Assembly: GCF_900188445.1 (NCBI RefSeq)
Contig: NZ_FZOR01000034.1
Coordinates: 30,231 to 94,230, forward strand
Origin: Actinomadura meyerae
Lineage (GTDB): Bacteria > Actinomycetota > Actinomycetes > Streptosporangiales > Streptosporangiaceae
Length of the DNA stretch: 64,000 nt
Reading direction: 5' to 3'
In this document: piece by piece, positions 52,109-61,409 of the stretch
Numbering within the stretch: the stretch's first letter is position 1
Layout of the letters: the number at the start of each line of letters is the position of its first letter
Made by a program: the position numbers and the translations under genes
Notes under the pieces: model-generated
Seen by the model: only the letters and a program-made list of their open reading frames with translations
Told to the model about the DNA's origin: nothing
Databases searched by the model: none

Positions 52109-53344
52109 TCAGGGCCTGCGGTCGTGGAAGGTGCGGCGGAGGTCGGTGATCCAGGCCTCGGGGTTCTCCCAGGGGATGAAGTGGCCGCCGTGGTCGTGGG
52201 CGTTGACGTTGACGTGGTTGAACCAGGCGGCCTGCGGGCCGGACTTGAACGCCTGGACGCGCTCGTCGGCGCTGTGGATGCCGGGCGGGTTCTCGTAGGT
52301 GACGAAGGTGAGGCCGACCGGGGCCTGGACGACCGGGCTACGGTCGTGGACGGGCGTCCACGGGTAGCGGTTGGCGTTGGCGTAGTAGCGCATCGACGTG
52401 GCGATGGAGTTGTTCGCCCAGTAGATCGTGGCGTGGGTGAGCAGGTCGTCCTTGGTGAAGACGGACTCGACGTCACCGCCGTTGTCGCTCCACGCGTTCC
52501 AGCGCTCCAGCAGCCAGGCGAGCAGCCCGGCGGGCGAGTCGCTCAGGCCGTGGGCGAGGGTCGCGCCGTCGAGCATGTGCGCGGTGAGGTGGGACGCCAG
52601 GCGGTGGTCCAGCTCGATGATGCGGGCGCGGATCTCGGCGGGCTGGTCGTCGGTGAGCGGACGGTTCCGGGCGAAGTCCCAGGCGCGGGGGCCGTTGAAG
52701 AAGTCGAGCGGCAGCCCTGAGCCGATGTGGACGCCGTACAGCTCGTCAGGGTATTTGTGGCCGAGCTGGCTGGAGACGATCCCGCCGATGTCGCAGCCTC
52801 CGGCGGCGTACTTCTCGTATCCGAGGGTCTCGGTCATCAGGGTGTGCCAGAGGTCGGAGACCTTCCAGAAGTTGACGTCCGGGAATCCGGTGAGCGGCCC
52901 GGGGAAACCGAAGCCGGGCAGGGACGGCACGATGACGTCGAACGCGTCGGCGGCGTCTCCGCCGAACGCGGCCGGGTCGGCGAGCGGGTCGATGACCTTC
53001 GACCAGTGCCAGAACGTCCACGGCCAACCGTGAGTGAGGATCAGCGGGATCGGACGGGGGCCGCGGCCCGGCTTGCGCATGAAGTGCACGGGGACGCCGG
53101 CGACGCTGACCTGGTAGTGCTCGTAGGCGTTGATGGCGGCCTCGGCCTTGCGCCAGTCGTAGTCGTCCCGCCAGTAGGCGACCAGTTCGCGGAGGTAGTG
53201 GTCGGGGACGCCGTAGGACCAATCCTCGTTGCCCTCGTCCAGCGGTGGACGGGTCGATTTGAGGCGAGTGCGCAGGTCGTCGAGCACCTCGTCCGGCACA
53301 TGGATCGGGGTGGGTTCCAAGGGGAAGTCGTGCGGCGTGGTCAT
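52109..53344 (-). CDS. Epoxide hydrolase, EHN-type alpha/beta hydrolase
   Basis: 411 aa from the ATG at 53344 (GAAGGG eight bases upstream). EHN N-terminal domain (IHVPDEVLDDLRTRLKSTRP, DYDWRKAEAAINAY), oxyanion motif LTHGWPWTFWHW, nucleophile Asp in GGCDIGGIVSSQLG, cap-domain region, and catalytic His in HDHGGHFIPWENP. Converts epoxides to diols in the cytoplasm. Stands alone; 286 bp without another gene separate it from the divergent rox. Confidence 0.92.
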   Translation of the reverse strand: MTTPHDFPLEPTPIHVPDEVLDDLRTRLKSTRPPLDEGNEDWSYGVPDHYLRELVAYWRDDYDWRKAEAAINAYEHYQVSVAGVPVHFMRKPGRGPRPIPLILTHGWPWTFWHWSKVIDPLADPAAFGGDAADAFDVIVPSLPGFGFPGPLTGFPDVNFWKVSDLWHTLMTETLGYEKYAAGGCDIGGIVSSQLGHKYPDELYGVHIGSGLPLDFFNGPRAWDFARNRPLTDDQPAEIRARIIELDHRLASHLTAHMLDGATLAHGLSDSPAGLLAWLLERWNAWSDNGGDVESVFTKDDLLTHATIYWANNSIATSMRYYANANRYPWTPVHDRSPVVQAPVGLTFVTYENPPGIHSADERVQAFKSGPQAAWFNHVNVNAHDHGGHFIPWENPEAWITDLRRTFHDRRP

Positions 53345-53630
53345 GGCGTATGCCCTTCGTGGGTGAACCGGCTCGGTTCCACAGTGCAGCACCGGTAGCG
53401 TCGCGGCCATGCCCGTCCCCACCCGCAACGCGCCCCAGGCGCCGATAAAGGAGTGGACGGGGCGATTCGGCGGCTTGTAACTTGCCGGTGGCCGTGACAC
53501 TGCCCGAGGAGGTGAGACCCATGAACGCTAAATCGATGTGGGTGCTCCCCTCGTCGTCATGGTCGGGCGATTGACGTAGGGGTCGCCGGGAGCGCCTCGC
53601 CAGTCAGGCACTCCCGAAAGGCAACACCCC

Positions 53631-55076
53631 ATGGATTCTTCGCACTCCCCCTCGTACGACGTCGTCATCGCCGGGTGCGGGCCGACCGGCGCGATGCTGG
53701 CCGCCGAACTGCGCCTGCACGATGTGCGGGTACTCGTTCTGGAGAAGGAGACCGAGCCGGCGTCGTTCGTCCGGATCGTCAGCCTGCACATCCGCAGTCT
53801 CGAACTGATGGCGATGCGCGGGCTGCTGGAAAGCCTGCTGGAGAACGGTCGGCGGCGTCCGGCGGGCGCGTACTTCGCCGCCATCGACAAGCCCGCGCCC
53901 AAGGACCTGGATTCCGCCTACGCGTACCTGCTGGGCATTCCGCAGCCGGTCGTCGAGCGCCTGCTCGAAGAGCACGCGGTCCGGCTGGGGGCGGAGGTTC
54001 GGCGCGGTCGTGCGGTCGCCGGTTTCGAGCAGGACGGGGACGGTGTGACCGTCGAACTGGCCGGTGGCGAACGGCTGCGGGCTCGGTACCTCGTCGGTTG
54101 TGACGGTGCGCGCAGCACGGTCCGCAAACTGCTCGGCGTCGCCTTCCCCGGCGAGCCCTCGCGGACCGAGACGCTGATGGGCGAGTTGGAGGTCGGTGTA
54201 TCTCAGGAGGAGATCGCCGCCAAGGTGGCCGAACTCCGCGAGACCCATAAGAGCTTCAGTCTCGGGCCCTTCGGCGGAAACGCCTATCGCGTCGTGGTGC
54301 CCGCGGCGGAGGTCAGCGATCGGGCGGAGCCGCCGACCCTCGATGATTTCAAGCGGGCATTGCACGCGATCGCGGGGACCGATTTCGGTGTGCACTCCCC
54401 GCGCTGGCTGTCGCGCTTCGGCGACGCCACCCGGCTGGCCGAGCGCTACCGGGTCGGGCGGGTGCTGCTGGCCGGCGACGCGGCGCACATCCACCCGCCC
54501 GCCGGCGGTCAGGGCCTCAACCTCGGCGTCCAGGACGCGGTCAACCTCGGCTGGAAACTGGCCGCGCAGGTTCGGGGCCGGGCGCCGGAGACGCTGCTGG
54601 ACACCTACCACGCCGAACGCCACCCGGTGGCCGAGGAGGTGCTGGACAGCACCCGCGCGCAGGTGGCGCTGATGTCCGATGAACCCGGAGCGCGGGCCGT
54701 CCGCAGGCTGCTCACCGAGCTGATGGACTTCGACGAGGTGAACCGCCACCTGCTCGGGAAGACCACCGCGATCGGCGTCCGCTACGACTTCGGGCCCGGT
54801 CCTGACCTGCTCGGGCGGCGCCTGCGCGACATCGACCTCAAGCAGGGCGATCTCTACGGCCTGCTGCATCGGGGGCGCGGTCTACTGCTGGACCGCACCG
54901 AGCGCCTGACCGTCGGCGGCTGGTCGGACCGGGTCGACTATCTCGCGGATCCCACGGCCGACCTCGATGTTCCGTGCGTCCTGCTGCGTCCGGACGGCCA
55001 TGTCGCCTGGATCGGCGACGACCAGCGGGACCTGGACGGCCACCTCTCCCGCTGGTTCGGCCGGCCCGGCGACTGA
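53631..55076 (+). CDS. rox: Rifampin monooxygenase-like FAD enzyme
   Basis: 481 aa, full length. Class A flavin monooxygenase: VVIAGCGPTGAMLAAELRLH (FAD), YLVGCDGARSTVRKLLG (DG motif), VLLAGDAAHIHPPAGGQGLN (GD motif). Stretches such as FGVHSPRWLSRFGDATRLAE, ELMDFDEVNRHLLGKTTAIG and DVPCVLLRPDGHVAWIGDDQ match rifamycin monooxygenases (Rox/RIFMO) closely as I remember them. Those enzymes hydroxylate and linearise rifamycins, giving resistance. No RAE (rifamycin-associated element) repeat is visible in the 286 bp upstream. Confidence 0.85.
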   Translation: MDSSHSPSYDVVIAGCGPTGAMLAAELRLHDVRVLVLEKETEPASFVRIVSLHIRSLELMAMRGLLESLLENGRRRPAGAYFAAIDKPAPKDLDSAYAYLLGIPQPVVERLLEEHAVRLGAEVRRGRAVAGFEQDGDGVTVELAGGERLRARYLVGCDGARSTVRKLLGVAFPGEPSRTETLMGELEVGVSQEEIAAKVAELRETHKSFSLGPFGGNAYRVVVPAAEVSDRAEPPTLDDFKRALHAIAGTDFGVHSPRWLSRFGDATRLAERYRVGRVLLAGDAAHIHPPAGGQGLNLGVQDAVNLGWKLAAQVRGRAPETLLDTYHAERHPVAEEVLDSTRAQVALMSDEPGARAVRRLLTELMDFDEVNRHLLGKTTAIGVRYDFGPGPDLLGRRLRDIDLKQGDLYGLLHRGRGLLLDRTERLTVGGWSDRVDYLADPTADLDVPCVLLRPDGHVAWIGDDQRDLDGHLSRWFGRPGD

Positions 55077-55110
55077 TCCCGCCGCCCGCCTCGACGCCGG
55101 GCTTGTGCCC

Positions 55111-55133
55111 CGGCCGGGCGGCGGCCCCGGCCG
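55111..55133. terminator. Hairpin between rox and VOC gene
   Basis: 8-bp GC stem (55111-55118 with 55126-55133), 7-nt loop, in a convergent gap. Confidence 0.55.
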
Positions 55134-55136
55134 AGG

Positions 55137-55574
55137 TCAGTCGAGGCAGAACTCGTTGCCTTCGGGGTCGAGCATGATGATGTGCCCGGCTCCCAGGGGC
55201 GGGGACGGCTCGAAGCGTTCGAGGCGGGCGGCGCCGTGGGCGGTGAGGCGGTCGGCCTCGGCCTCCAGGGCGGCCATCCGCTCCTCGCCCTGGAGGCCGG
55301 GCGCGGCGCGGACGTCCAGGTGGACGCGGTTCTTGACCCGCTTCCGCTCGGGGACGCGCTGGAAGAACAGCCGGGGCCCGGCGCCGCCCGGGTCGACGAC
55401 CGCGGAGGCGTCGTTGCGCCGCTCGGGCGGCACGCCCATGGCGTCCAGGGCCTCGTCCCAGGTGGCGAAGCCGCCGGGCGGGTCCTGGAGCCGGTAGCCG
55501 AGGGCCTCGGCCCAGAACGCCGCCAGGGCGGCGGGGTCGGCGCAGTCGATGGTGATCTGGACGTCGCGGGCCAT
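55137..55574 (-). CDS. VOC/glyoxalase-like protein
   Basis: 145 aa. MARDVQITIDCADPAALAAF, then WAEALGYRLQDPPGG opens the VOC fold; RVHLDVRA and MLDPEGNEFCLD give the paired beta-alpha-beta ends found in actinobacterial glyoxalase-like proteins. One or two metal ligands (His in NRVHLDV, Glu in GNEFC) are in place. Starts 1 bp after the stop of the DinB fragment, so translationally coupled. Substrate unknown. Confidence 0.88.
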   Translation of the reverse strand: MARDVQITIDCADPAALAAFWAEALGYRLQDPPGGFATWDEALDAMGVPPERRNDASAVVDPGGAGPRLFFQRVPERKRVKNRVHLDVRAAPGLQGEERMAALEAEADRLTAHGAARLERFEPSPPLGAGHIIMLDPEGNEFCLD

Positions 55575-55575
55575 G

Positions 55576-55689
55576 TCAGCTCGCCTCCTTCTCGTCGTCG
55601 GTGAGCCCGTCGAGGCGGCGGCGCACCTGGTGGGTCCAGTGCCAGTCGAGCTGGTCCCGGAGCATGGAATTCATGGTCTGGCCGGTCAT
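55576..55689 (-). pseudogene. DinB/DUF664 N-terminal fragment coupled to the VOC gene
   Basis: 37 codons, MTGQTMNSMLRDQLDWHWTH, then QVRRRLDGLTDDEKEAS. Up to LTDDE this is the usual beginning of DinB-family (mycothiol/DUF664) proteins of about 160 aa, after which the normal YFWEP continuation is missing and the frame ends. GGCGG-type bases upstream give a weak ribosome site. Probably a deletion remnant kept as a coupling leader for the VOC gene. Divergent from the WYL regulator, where an intact DinB gene is often found. Confidence 0.5.
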
Positions 55690-55751
55690 GGGGTCCACCT
55701 TGGCGGCAATAGCGGACAGTTCCGTTCCGTGATTCGTGGGACGATGCGCGG

Positions 55752-56708
55752 GTGACGGTGGAGGCGACGGCCGAGCGCGTGCTGCGGCTGCTGGGGCTGC
55801 TGCAACGGCGGCCGTCCTGGACCGCCGCCGAGCTGGCGAAGGAGCTGGGGGTGACCGACCGCTCGGTGCGGCGGGACGTGGAGCGGCTGCGCGCCCTCGG
55901 CTACCCGGTGCTGGCGGAGGCGGGCGTCGGCGGCGGCTACCGGCTCGGCGCCGGTACCCGGCTGCCGCCGCTGCTGCTGGACGACGAGGAGGCCATCGCC
56001 ACGGCGGTGTCGCTGCGGATGGCGTCCGGCGGCACCGTCGCCGGGTCGGGCGAGGCGGCGCTGCGCGCGCTCACCAAGCTCGACCAGGTGATGCCGCCGC
56101 GGCTGCGCGCGGAGGTGCGGGCGGTGCACGGCGCCACCGACACCCTGGCCGCGCCGGGCGCCGAGGTCGATCCGGAGCTGCTGGTGACGCTCGCGCGGGC
56201 GTGCCGCGACGCCGTGCGGGTGCGGTTCCGCTACGCGGCGCGGGGCGGCGCCGAGCGGGAGCGGACGGTGGAGCCGGTGCGGATGGTCGCCACCGGCCGC
56301 CGCTGGTACCTGATGGCGTGGGACGTCGATCGCGGCGACTGGCGCACCTTCCGGCTGGACCGGATGCGCGAGGCGGTCGCGACGACGTGGCACTTCCGGG
56401 CGCGGGAGCATCCGGACCCGGCCGCCTACGTGCAGCGGGCCGTCGCCGAGGCGCCCTACCGGTGGCTGGCCCGGGTGCGGCTGCACGCCCCGCCCGAACG
56501 GGTGCGGGAACTGGTACCGCCGCAGGTGGGGCGGGTCGAGGACGACCGCGACGGCTGGTGCGTCCTCATCGCCGGGGGCGACGACCTGGAGCGGCTCGCC
56601 GTGCACGTGGTCCGGCTGGGCTTCGAGGCGCGGGTGCTGGAGCCGCCGGAGCTGCGCGAGGCCGCCGCCCGGCTCGCCCGCCGCCTCGGCGCGATGGCCG
56701 CCGGCTGA
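55752..56708 (+). CDS. YafY-type WYL-domain transcriptional regulator
   Basis: 318 aa, GTG at 55752. HTH_11 at residues 6-58 (ERVLRLLGLLQRRPSWTAAE, VTDRSVRRDVERL), WYL domain about 140-215 with GRRWYLMAWDVDRGDWRTFR, and a C-terminal WCX domain (ARVRLHAPPERVRELV). These regulators respond to nucleotides or ligands bound to the WYL domain. Divergent from the DinB remnant and VOC gene, its probable targets; the gap has no perfect dyad. Confidence 0.93.
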   Translation: MTVEATAERVLRLLGLLQRRPSWTAAELAKELGVTDRSVRRDVERLRALGYPVLAEAGVGGGYRLGAGTRLPPLLLDDEEAIATAVSLRMASGGTVAGSGEAALRALTKLDQVMPPRLRAEVRAVHGATDTLAAPGAEVDPELLVTLARACRDAVRVRFRYAARGGAERERTVEPVRMVATGRRWYLMAWDVDRGDWRTFRLDRMREAVATTWHFRAREHPDPAAYVQRAVAEAPYRWLARVRLHAPPERVRELVPPQVGRVEDDRDGWCVLIAGGDDLERLAVHVVRLGFEARVLEPPELREAAARLARRLGAMAAG

Positions 56709-56752
56709 GCGGCGGGCGCGGGCACGGGCCCGGACTCGGGCGCAAGGGCCGG

Positions 56753-59700
56753 TCATCGTTCGGCGGCGGGCGGCAGCAGCCGGGGCGCCACGGCGGCGCC
56801 GAGGGTCGCGGCCACCGCCGCGAGGATCACGACCGTCCAGGCGCCGGGGCCGAGCGGGGTGCAGCCGAAGAACTGGCTCATGCCCGGCGTCTCGACGATG
56901 CCGAACAGCGCGGCGGCCGAGACGGCGCAGGTGGCCAGCAGCAGCGGGCTGTGCCAGCGGGCGATGAGGGTCTGGCCGAGCTGGGCGCCGACGAGCGCGG
57001 CGAGGCCCATCGTGGAGGCCCGGCGGCGGCCGCCCGGGACGAGCCCGGTGAGCCGCCCGGTGTGCCAGGCGGCGAGGGCGGCGACCGCGGTGGCGGTGCC
57101 GCGCACGGCCAGCACCCGCCCCATGTCGCGGCCGGTGAACCCGGGCACCGGGGAGGGGCCGAGCGGCACCTCGGCGGCGGGCCGCGGGTCGGCCGGGGTG
57201 ATCGCCACGGCGAGGGACGGCAGCATGTCGGTCAGCATGTTCACCACCAGGAGCTGGCGGGTGCTCAGCGGGGCCTTCCCGCCGAGCGCCGTGCCGAGGA
57301 CGGTGAAGGCGACCTCGCCCGCGTTGCCGCCGACGAGGATGGCGGCGGCGTCGCGGACGCTGTGCCACAGCGCGCGGCCCTCGCGCAGGGCGTCCAGGAT
57401 GAGCGCGGTGTCGGGCGCGGTGAGGACGAGGTCGGCGGCGTTGCGGGCGGCGCCGGAGCTGCGCCCGGCCACCGCGATGCCGACGTCGGCGCGGCGGATG
57501 GCGGCGGCGTCGTTGGCGCCGTCCCCGGTCATCGCGACGACCCGGCCGGCCCGCCGCAGGTCCTTGACGATGCGGACCTTGTGCGCCGGGGTGACGCGGG
57601 CGAACACGGCGGCCCGCCGGACGGTCCGGCGGCGCTCCCCGGCGGGCATGGCGTCCAGCTCGGCGCCGGTGACGACCTCGGCGGCGCCCGGGATGCCGAG
57701 CTCGGCGGCGACGGCCGCGGCGGTCGCCGGATGATCTCCGGTGATCATGGTGACCCGGACGCCCGCCTCGTGCAGCCGCTGCACGGCCTCCTGGGCGGTG
57801 GGGCGCGGCGGGTCGGCGATGCCGATGAAGCCGAGCAGCGTCAGGCCGGCGACGTGGCCCGCGATCTCGCCGCGCACCCCGGCGGCGTCCGGGACGGGCC
57901 GCTCGGCGATGGCGAGGACGCGCAGCCCCTCCCCCGCCAGGCGCCGCACCGTCGCGGCGGCGGCGCGGCGCCGGGACGCGGTGAGCCGGCCGCCGTCCCC
58001 GTCGAGCCGGGTGCACTTGGCCAGCAGCACCTCGGGAGCGCCCTTGACGGCGATGACCCACCGGTCGCCGTCGTGGCCGAGGGAGGCGGAGAACCCGCGG
58101 GTGGTCTCGAAGGGCAGCTCCTCCTCCAGCCGCCACCGGCGGTCGGGCGGCAGGGTGCGGGCGCGTTCGAGGACGGCCCGGTCGGTGGCGTGCGGGGCGG
58201 CCTGACCGCCGGGCGGCGGACACGCGCGCGCGGCGACCCGCAGGACGCGCCGCGCGTCGTCGCCGGTGAGCGGCAGCGCGCGGGCCGGTCCGGCGGCGCG
58301 GACCAGCTTGAGCCTGCCCTCGGTGAGGGTGCCGGTCTTGTCGAAGCACAGGGTGTCCACCCGGCCCAGCGCCTCCAGCGCGCGGGCGGAGCGGACGAGC
58401 ACGCCGAGCCGGGACAGCCGCCGCGCGGCGGCGAGCTGCGAGACGGTGGCGACCAGCGGCAGCCCCTCCGGGACGGCGGCGACGGCGACCGCGACGCCGG
58501 ACCCGAGCGCGCCGCGCAGCGGCAGCCCGCGCAGCATCCCGAGCGCGGTGACGGCGGCGCCGCCGAGCGCGGTCGCGGGCAGCGCCCGGCGGGTGAGGTC
58601 GGCCAGCCGCGTCTGCATGCTGGCGGAGGTCTCGGCGGCGCCGGCGAGCGCGGCGGCCCGCCCGGTCTCGGTGGCGTCGGAGGTGGCGACCACCACGGCG
58701 GCGGCCTCGCCCGCGACGACGGTCGTGCCCTCGTAGACCATGCAGTGCCGGTCGGCGGGCTCGGCGCCGGGGCACGGCTCGGTGGCCTTGTCGACGGGGA
58801 CGGACTCGCCGGTGAGGGTGGCCTCGTCCACCTCCAGCGACTCGGCCCACAGCAGCCGGGCGTCCGCCGGGACGACGTCCTCCGAGCGGAGCAGGATCAC
58901 GTCGCCGGTGCGCAGGCGCCCGGCCTCGACGCGGTCGCCGCGGGCCTCCCCGAGCCGGGCGAGGCCGGCCGGGCCGGGCGCGGTCTCCAGCGCGGCGGCG
59001 GGCACCCGGCGGGCGTGGATCCGCTGGCCCAGCATCAGCTCGCCGAGGGCGCGCTCGGCCCGCATCCGCTGCGCGCCGCCGATGAGGGCGTTGCCGGTCA
59101 TGACGCCCGCGACCAGCGCCGCGTCCACGCTGGACCCGACGACGGCGGAGGCCGCCGCGCCGAGCGCGAGGACGGGCGTGAGCGGGTCGTCGAGTTCCTG
59201 CCGGACGGCCGCGGCGAGGCGCAGCCCCGCGCGCAGGGGCCCGGTGGCGCGGCCCGGCACCTTCACCGGCACCGCCCCGAGCCCGGACCCGCCGTCCTCC
59301 CCCTCGCCGCGCGTGGCGGGGACGAGCCGCCGGTAAGCCTCCACCGCGGTGAGGGCGTGCCAGGCGTCCCGGACGACGGGCGGCGGCGGGCGGAGGTGGT
59401 TCACCCGCCGGGCGCCGATCGCGCCGCCGAGCATCGCCAGCAGCGCGGCCGCGTGCACGGGCGGGACGTCCTGCCAGGCGCCGGTCACCCGGCCCAGCCC
59501 GCCCCAGCGGGCGGGGCGCCGGGACCGGCCCGCGAGCAGCAGTGCGCCCAGCGCGGACGCGCTCAGCGCGAGCTGCGCCGAGCGCTCGCTCGCGCGCCGC
59601 GCCGCCGGGACGGCGGCCAGCAGCCGCCACGCCTCCGCCAGCCCGGGGCCGCAGACCAGGTCGGCGCGCCAGTCGGCCAGCCCGTGGCCGCGCAGGACGC

Positions 59701-61282
59701 CGACGCCCACGTCCGCCGCGTCGAGCGCCTCGCCGGGCCCGCCGGACAGGGCGAGGACCACATGCCCTTCGCGCTGGAGCGCCGCGACCGACCGCGCCAG
59801 GTCCGCCGCGGCCACCGGCGAGTCGTCGCCCCAGGCCAGCAGCTCCCTGGTGCTCGCGTGCTCGGTCAGCAGGACCACGTCGGCGGTCCGGTGCGCCGTC
59901 GCCAGCAGCCCCTCGGCCAGCGGGTCCAGTGAGGTGCCGACGCGGACCCGGCCGCACCGCTCCCCGTCGCCGTCGAGCAGGTCGAGGGTGATGCCGGACG
60001 GGTCGCCGGGGCCGCCGGACGGCGCGTCCCTCGCCCGCGCCAGCCGCAGCCCCGCGCCCGCCCACGGGCCGGGCCCCTCCAGGGCGGCGCGGCCGTGCCC
60101 GGCGAGCACCTCGCCGGCCGCCCGCCACACGTCCGCGTCGTCCAGCTCCGCGCTCGTGGAGACGGCGGACAGCAGCCGCAGCTCGCCGTCGCACAGCACC
60201 GCCGAGTCGAGGACGACCGCGGTGACCCGGTCGAGGCGGCGCAGCGCACCGGGATCGAGCACGACCACCCCGCGCCGGGCGAGGTCGCGGCCCAGTACCG
60301 CCGCGAACGCCTCCCGGCCGAGCCGCGCCGCCCTGTGCGTGGTCGCCAGCAGCATCTCGGCGGCGGCGGACGCGTCGCGCGTGCTCGCCAGGACGCCGCC
60401 GGAGCCGAGCAGCTGGGCCAGCGCGGTGCGCCGCGACGCCCGCTCCACCGGCCCCTCCGGGAGGGGGCGGGGCCGCTCGGCAGGGGTACCGCACTCCGGC
60501 GGCTGCCGGCCCGGCACCGCCAGCTGCGGCTCGCGGTGCCGCCACGCCTCGCGGCGCGCGTGAAGCTCGTAGAGCTGGAAGACCCGGTGCACGGCGTCGG
60601 TGAGGGGCGGCGCGATCCCCTGCCCGGCCCCGTGGACGGCGGCGGAGGCGACGCCCAGCAGGGCGTCGGCGCGCATCCCGCCGAGCAGGCGCTCCAGCGC
60701 GGTCCGCCAGCTCGGGACGGTCTCGGCGAGCGTCACCGCCGCGCGCACCGGGGCGGGCACCGGCGGGACGGCCAGCAGCCTGCCGAGGACGGCGGCGGCG
60801 ACCCCGGTGCAGTCGGCCGCGAGCGCGCTCACCGCCGCCGCCCGCGCCATGTCGTCGTCGGGCCGGTGGAAGTGCGCCTTGGCGTCGAAGCGGGTGGCGC
60901 CGTGCGCCTCTTCGACGGACCGGATCGTCTCGACCAGGGTGTCCAGGTCGACCGCGCCCTGCGCGTAGGTGACGAGGACGCTTCCCGCGACCGCGTTGAC
61001 CTCCGCCCAGTCGACGCCGTCCAGGCCCCGCAGGGCGTCGGTCAGCGCCCGCGTGTACCGCCGGTGGCGGGGGCCGCCGCCCGACAGGCCGTTCGCCTGG
61101 ATGTGCGCCCGGCCGCCGTGCGCCCACACGCGGCGCCGGGGACCGCCGGAGGCGAGGGTGGCGATCTGGCCCAGGGCTCCCGTCCCGGCGTGCACGGTGG
61201 TCCGCACTCCGGCGGCGGTGCCGCGGACGGCCGTCCGCGCCGCCGTGTCCGGTATGGAAAGCACCGTCCTGGCCAGGGACAT
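56753..61282 (-). CDS. Giant cation-transporting P-type ATPase (CtpH/CtpI-like)
   Basis: About 1509 aa from the ATG at 61282 (GGTGGGG upstream). The C-terminal half is a complete P-type ATPase: TGES motif as DEATLTGESVPV, phosphorylation site CFDKTGTLTEG with Asp981, KGAPEVLLAKC, MITGDHPATA, and hinge MTGDGANDAAAI; about ten membrane helices. The N-terminal ~600 aa contain an HMA-like part (RRYTRALTDALRGLDGVDWA) and a degenerate second ATPase-like region (VTAVVLDSAVLCDGELRLLS, where the DKTGT motif is lost). This layout is known from mycobacterial CtpH/CtpI. The transported ion cannot be deduced. Confidence 0.88.
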   Translation of the reverse strand: MSLARTVLSIPDTAARTAVRGTAAGVRTTVHAGTGALGQIATLASGGPRRRVWAHGGRAHIQANGLSGGGPRHRRYTRALTDALRGLDGVDWAEVNAVAGSVLVTYAQGAVDLDTLVETIRSVEEAHGATRFDAKAHFHRPDDDMARAAAVSALAADCTGVAAAVLGRLLAVPPVPAPVRAAVTLAETVPSWRTALERLLGGMRADALLGVASAAVHGAGQGIAPPLTDAVHRVFQLYELHARREAWRHREPQLAVPGRQPPECGTPAERPRPLPEGPVERASRRTALAQLLGSGGVLASTRDASAAAEMLLATTHRAARLGREAFAAVLGRDLARRGVVVLDPGALRRLDRVTAVVLDSAVLCDGELRLLSAVSTSAELDDADVWRAAGEVLAGHGRAALEGPGPWAGAGLRLARARDAPSGGPGDPSGITLDLLDGDGERCGRVRVGTSLDPLAEGLLATAHRTADVVLLTEHASTRELLAWGDDSPVAAADLARSVAALQREGHVVLALSGGPGEALDAADVGVGVLRGHGLADWRADLVCGPGLAEAWRLLAAVPAARRASERSAQLALSASALGALLLAGRSRRPARWGGLGRVTGAWQDVPPVHAAALLAMLGGAIGARRVNHLRPPPPVVRDAWHALTAVEAYRRLVPATRGEGEDGGSGLGAVPVKVPGRATGPLRAGLRLAAAVRQELDDPLTPVLALGAAASAVVGSSVDAALVAGVMTGNALIGGAQRMRAERALGELMLGQRIHARRVPAAALETAPGPAGLARLGEARGDRVEAGRLRTGDVILLRSEDVVPADARLLWAESLEVDEATLTGESVPVDKATEPCPGAEPADRHCMVYEGTTVVAGEAAAVVVATSDATETGRAAALAGAAETSASMQTRLADLTRRALPATALGGAAVTALGMLRGLPLRGALGSGVAVAVAAVPEGLPLVATVSQLAAARRLSRLGVLVRSARALEALGRVDTLCFDKTGTLTEGRLKLVRAAGPARALPLTGDDARRVLRVAARACPPPGGQAAPHATDRAVLERARTLPPDRRWRLEEELPFETTRGFSASLGHDGDRWVIAVKGAPEVLLAKCTRLDGDGGRLTASRRRAAAATVRRLAGEGLRVLAIAERPVPDAAGVRGEIAGHVAGLTLLGFIGIADPPRPTAQEAVQRLHEAGVRVTMITGDHPATAAAVAAELGIPGAAEVVTGAELDAMPAGERRRTVRRAAVFARVTPAHKVRIVKDLRRAGRVVAMTGDGANDAAAIRRADVGIAVAGRSSGAARNAADLVLTAPDTALILDALREGRALWHSVRDAAAILVGGNAGEVAFTVLGTALGGKAPLSTRQLLVVNMLTDMLPSLAVAITPADPRPAAEVPLGPSPVPGFTGRDMGRVLAVRGTATAVAALAAWHTGRLTGLVPGGRRRASTMGLAALVGAQLGQTLIARWHSPLLLATCAVSAAALFGIVETPGMSQFFGCTPLGPGAWTVVILAAVAATLGAAVAPRLLPPAAER

Positions 61283-61370
61283 CCCCCGAATCCCCACCGA
61301 CCGTTTCCTCCCCCTGCCGAGACCGCGACCGGCCAGGCACGGCGAGTACCCCGCCGGGGGCACCGCAAAC

Positions 61371-61408
61371 GGCCGCCTCCCCGGGGGAAGGGCCCCGGAG
61401 AGGCGGCC
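61371..61408 (-). terminator. Terminator after cysteine dioxygenase gene
   Basis: 15-bp stem with one mismatch (61371-61386 with 61393-61408), 6-nt loop, directly behind the stop at 61410. Confidence 0.8.
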
Positions 61409-61409
61409 C

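Noticed and set aside
53345..53630. Rifamycin-associated element upstream of rox
   Set aside because: No long inverted repeat of the expected GGGGCTTGC type is visible in the gap.
55736..59932. A 1398-codon open frame on the plus strand, antisense to the P-type ATPase
   Set aside because: Gly/Arg/Ala-dominated translation without domains, overlapping both the WYL gene and the ATPase, each of which has clear motifs. Such long shadows are expected at this GC content.
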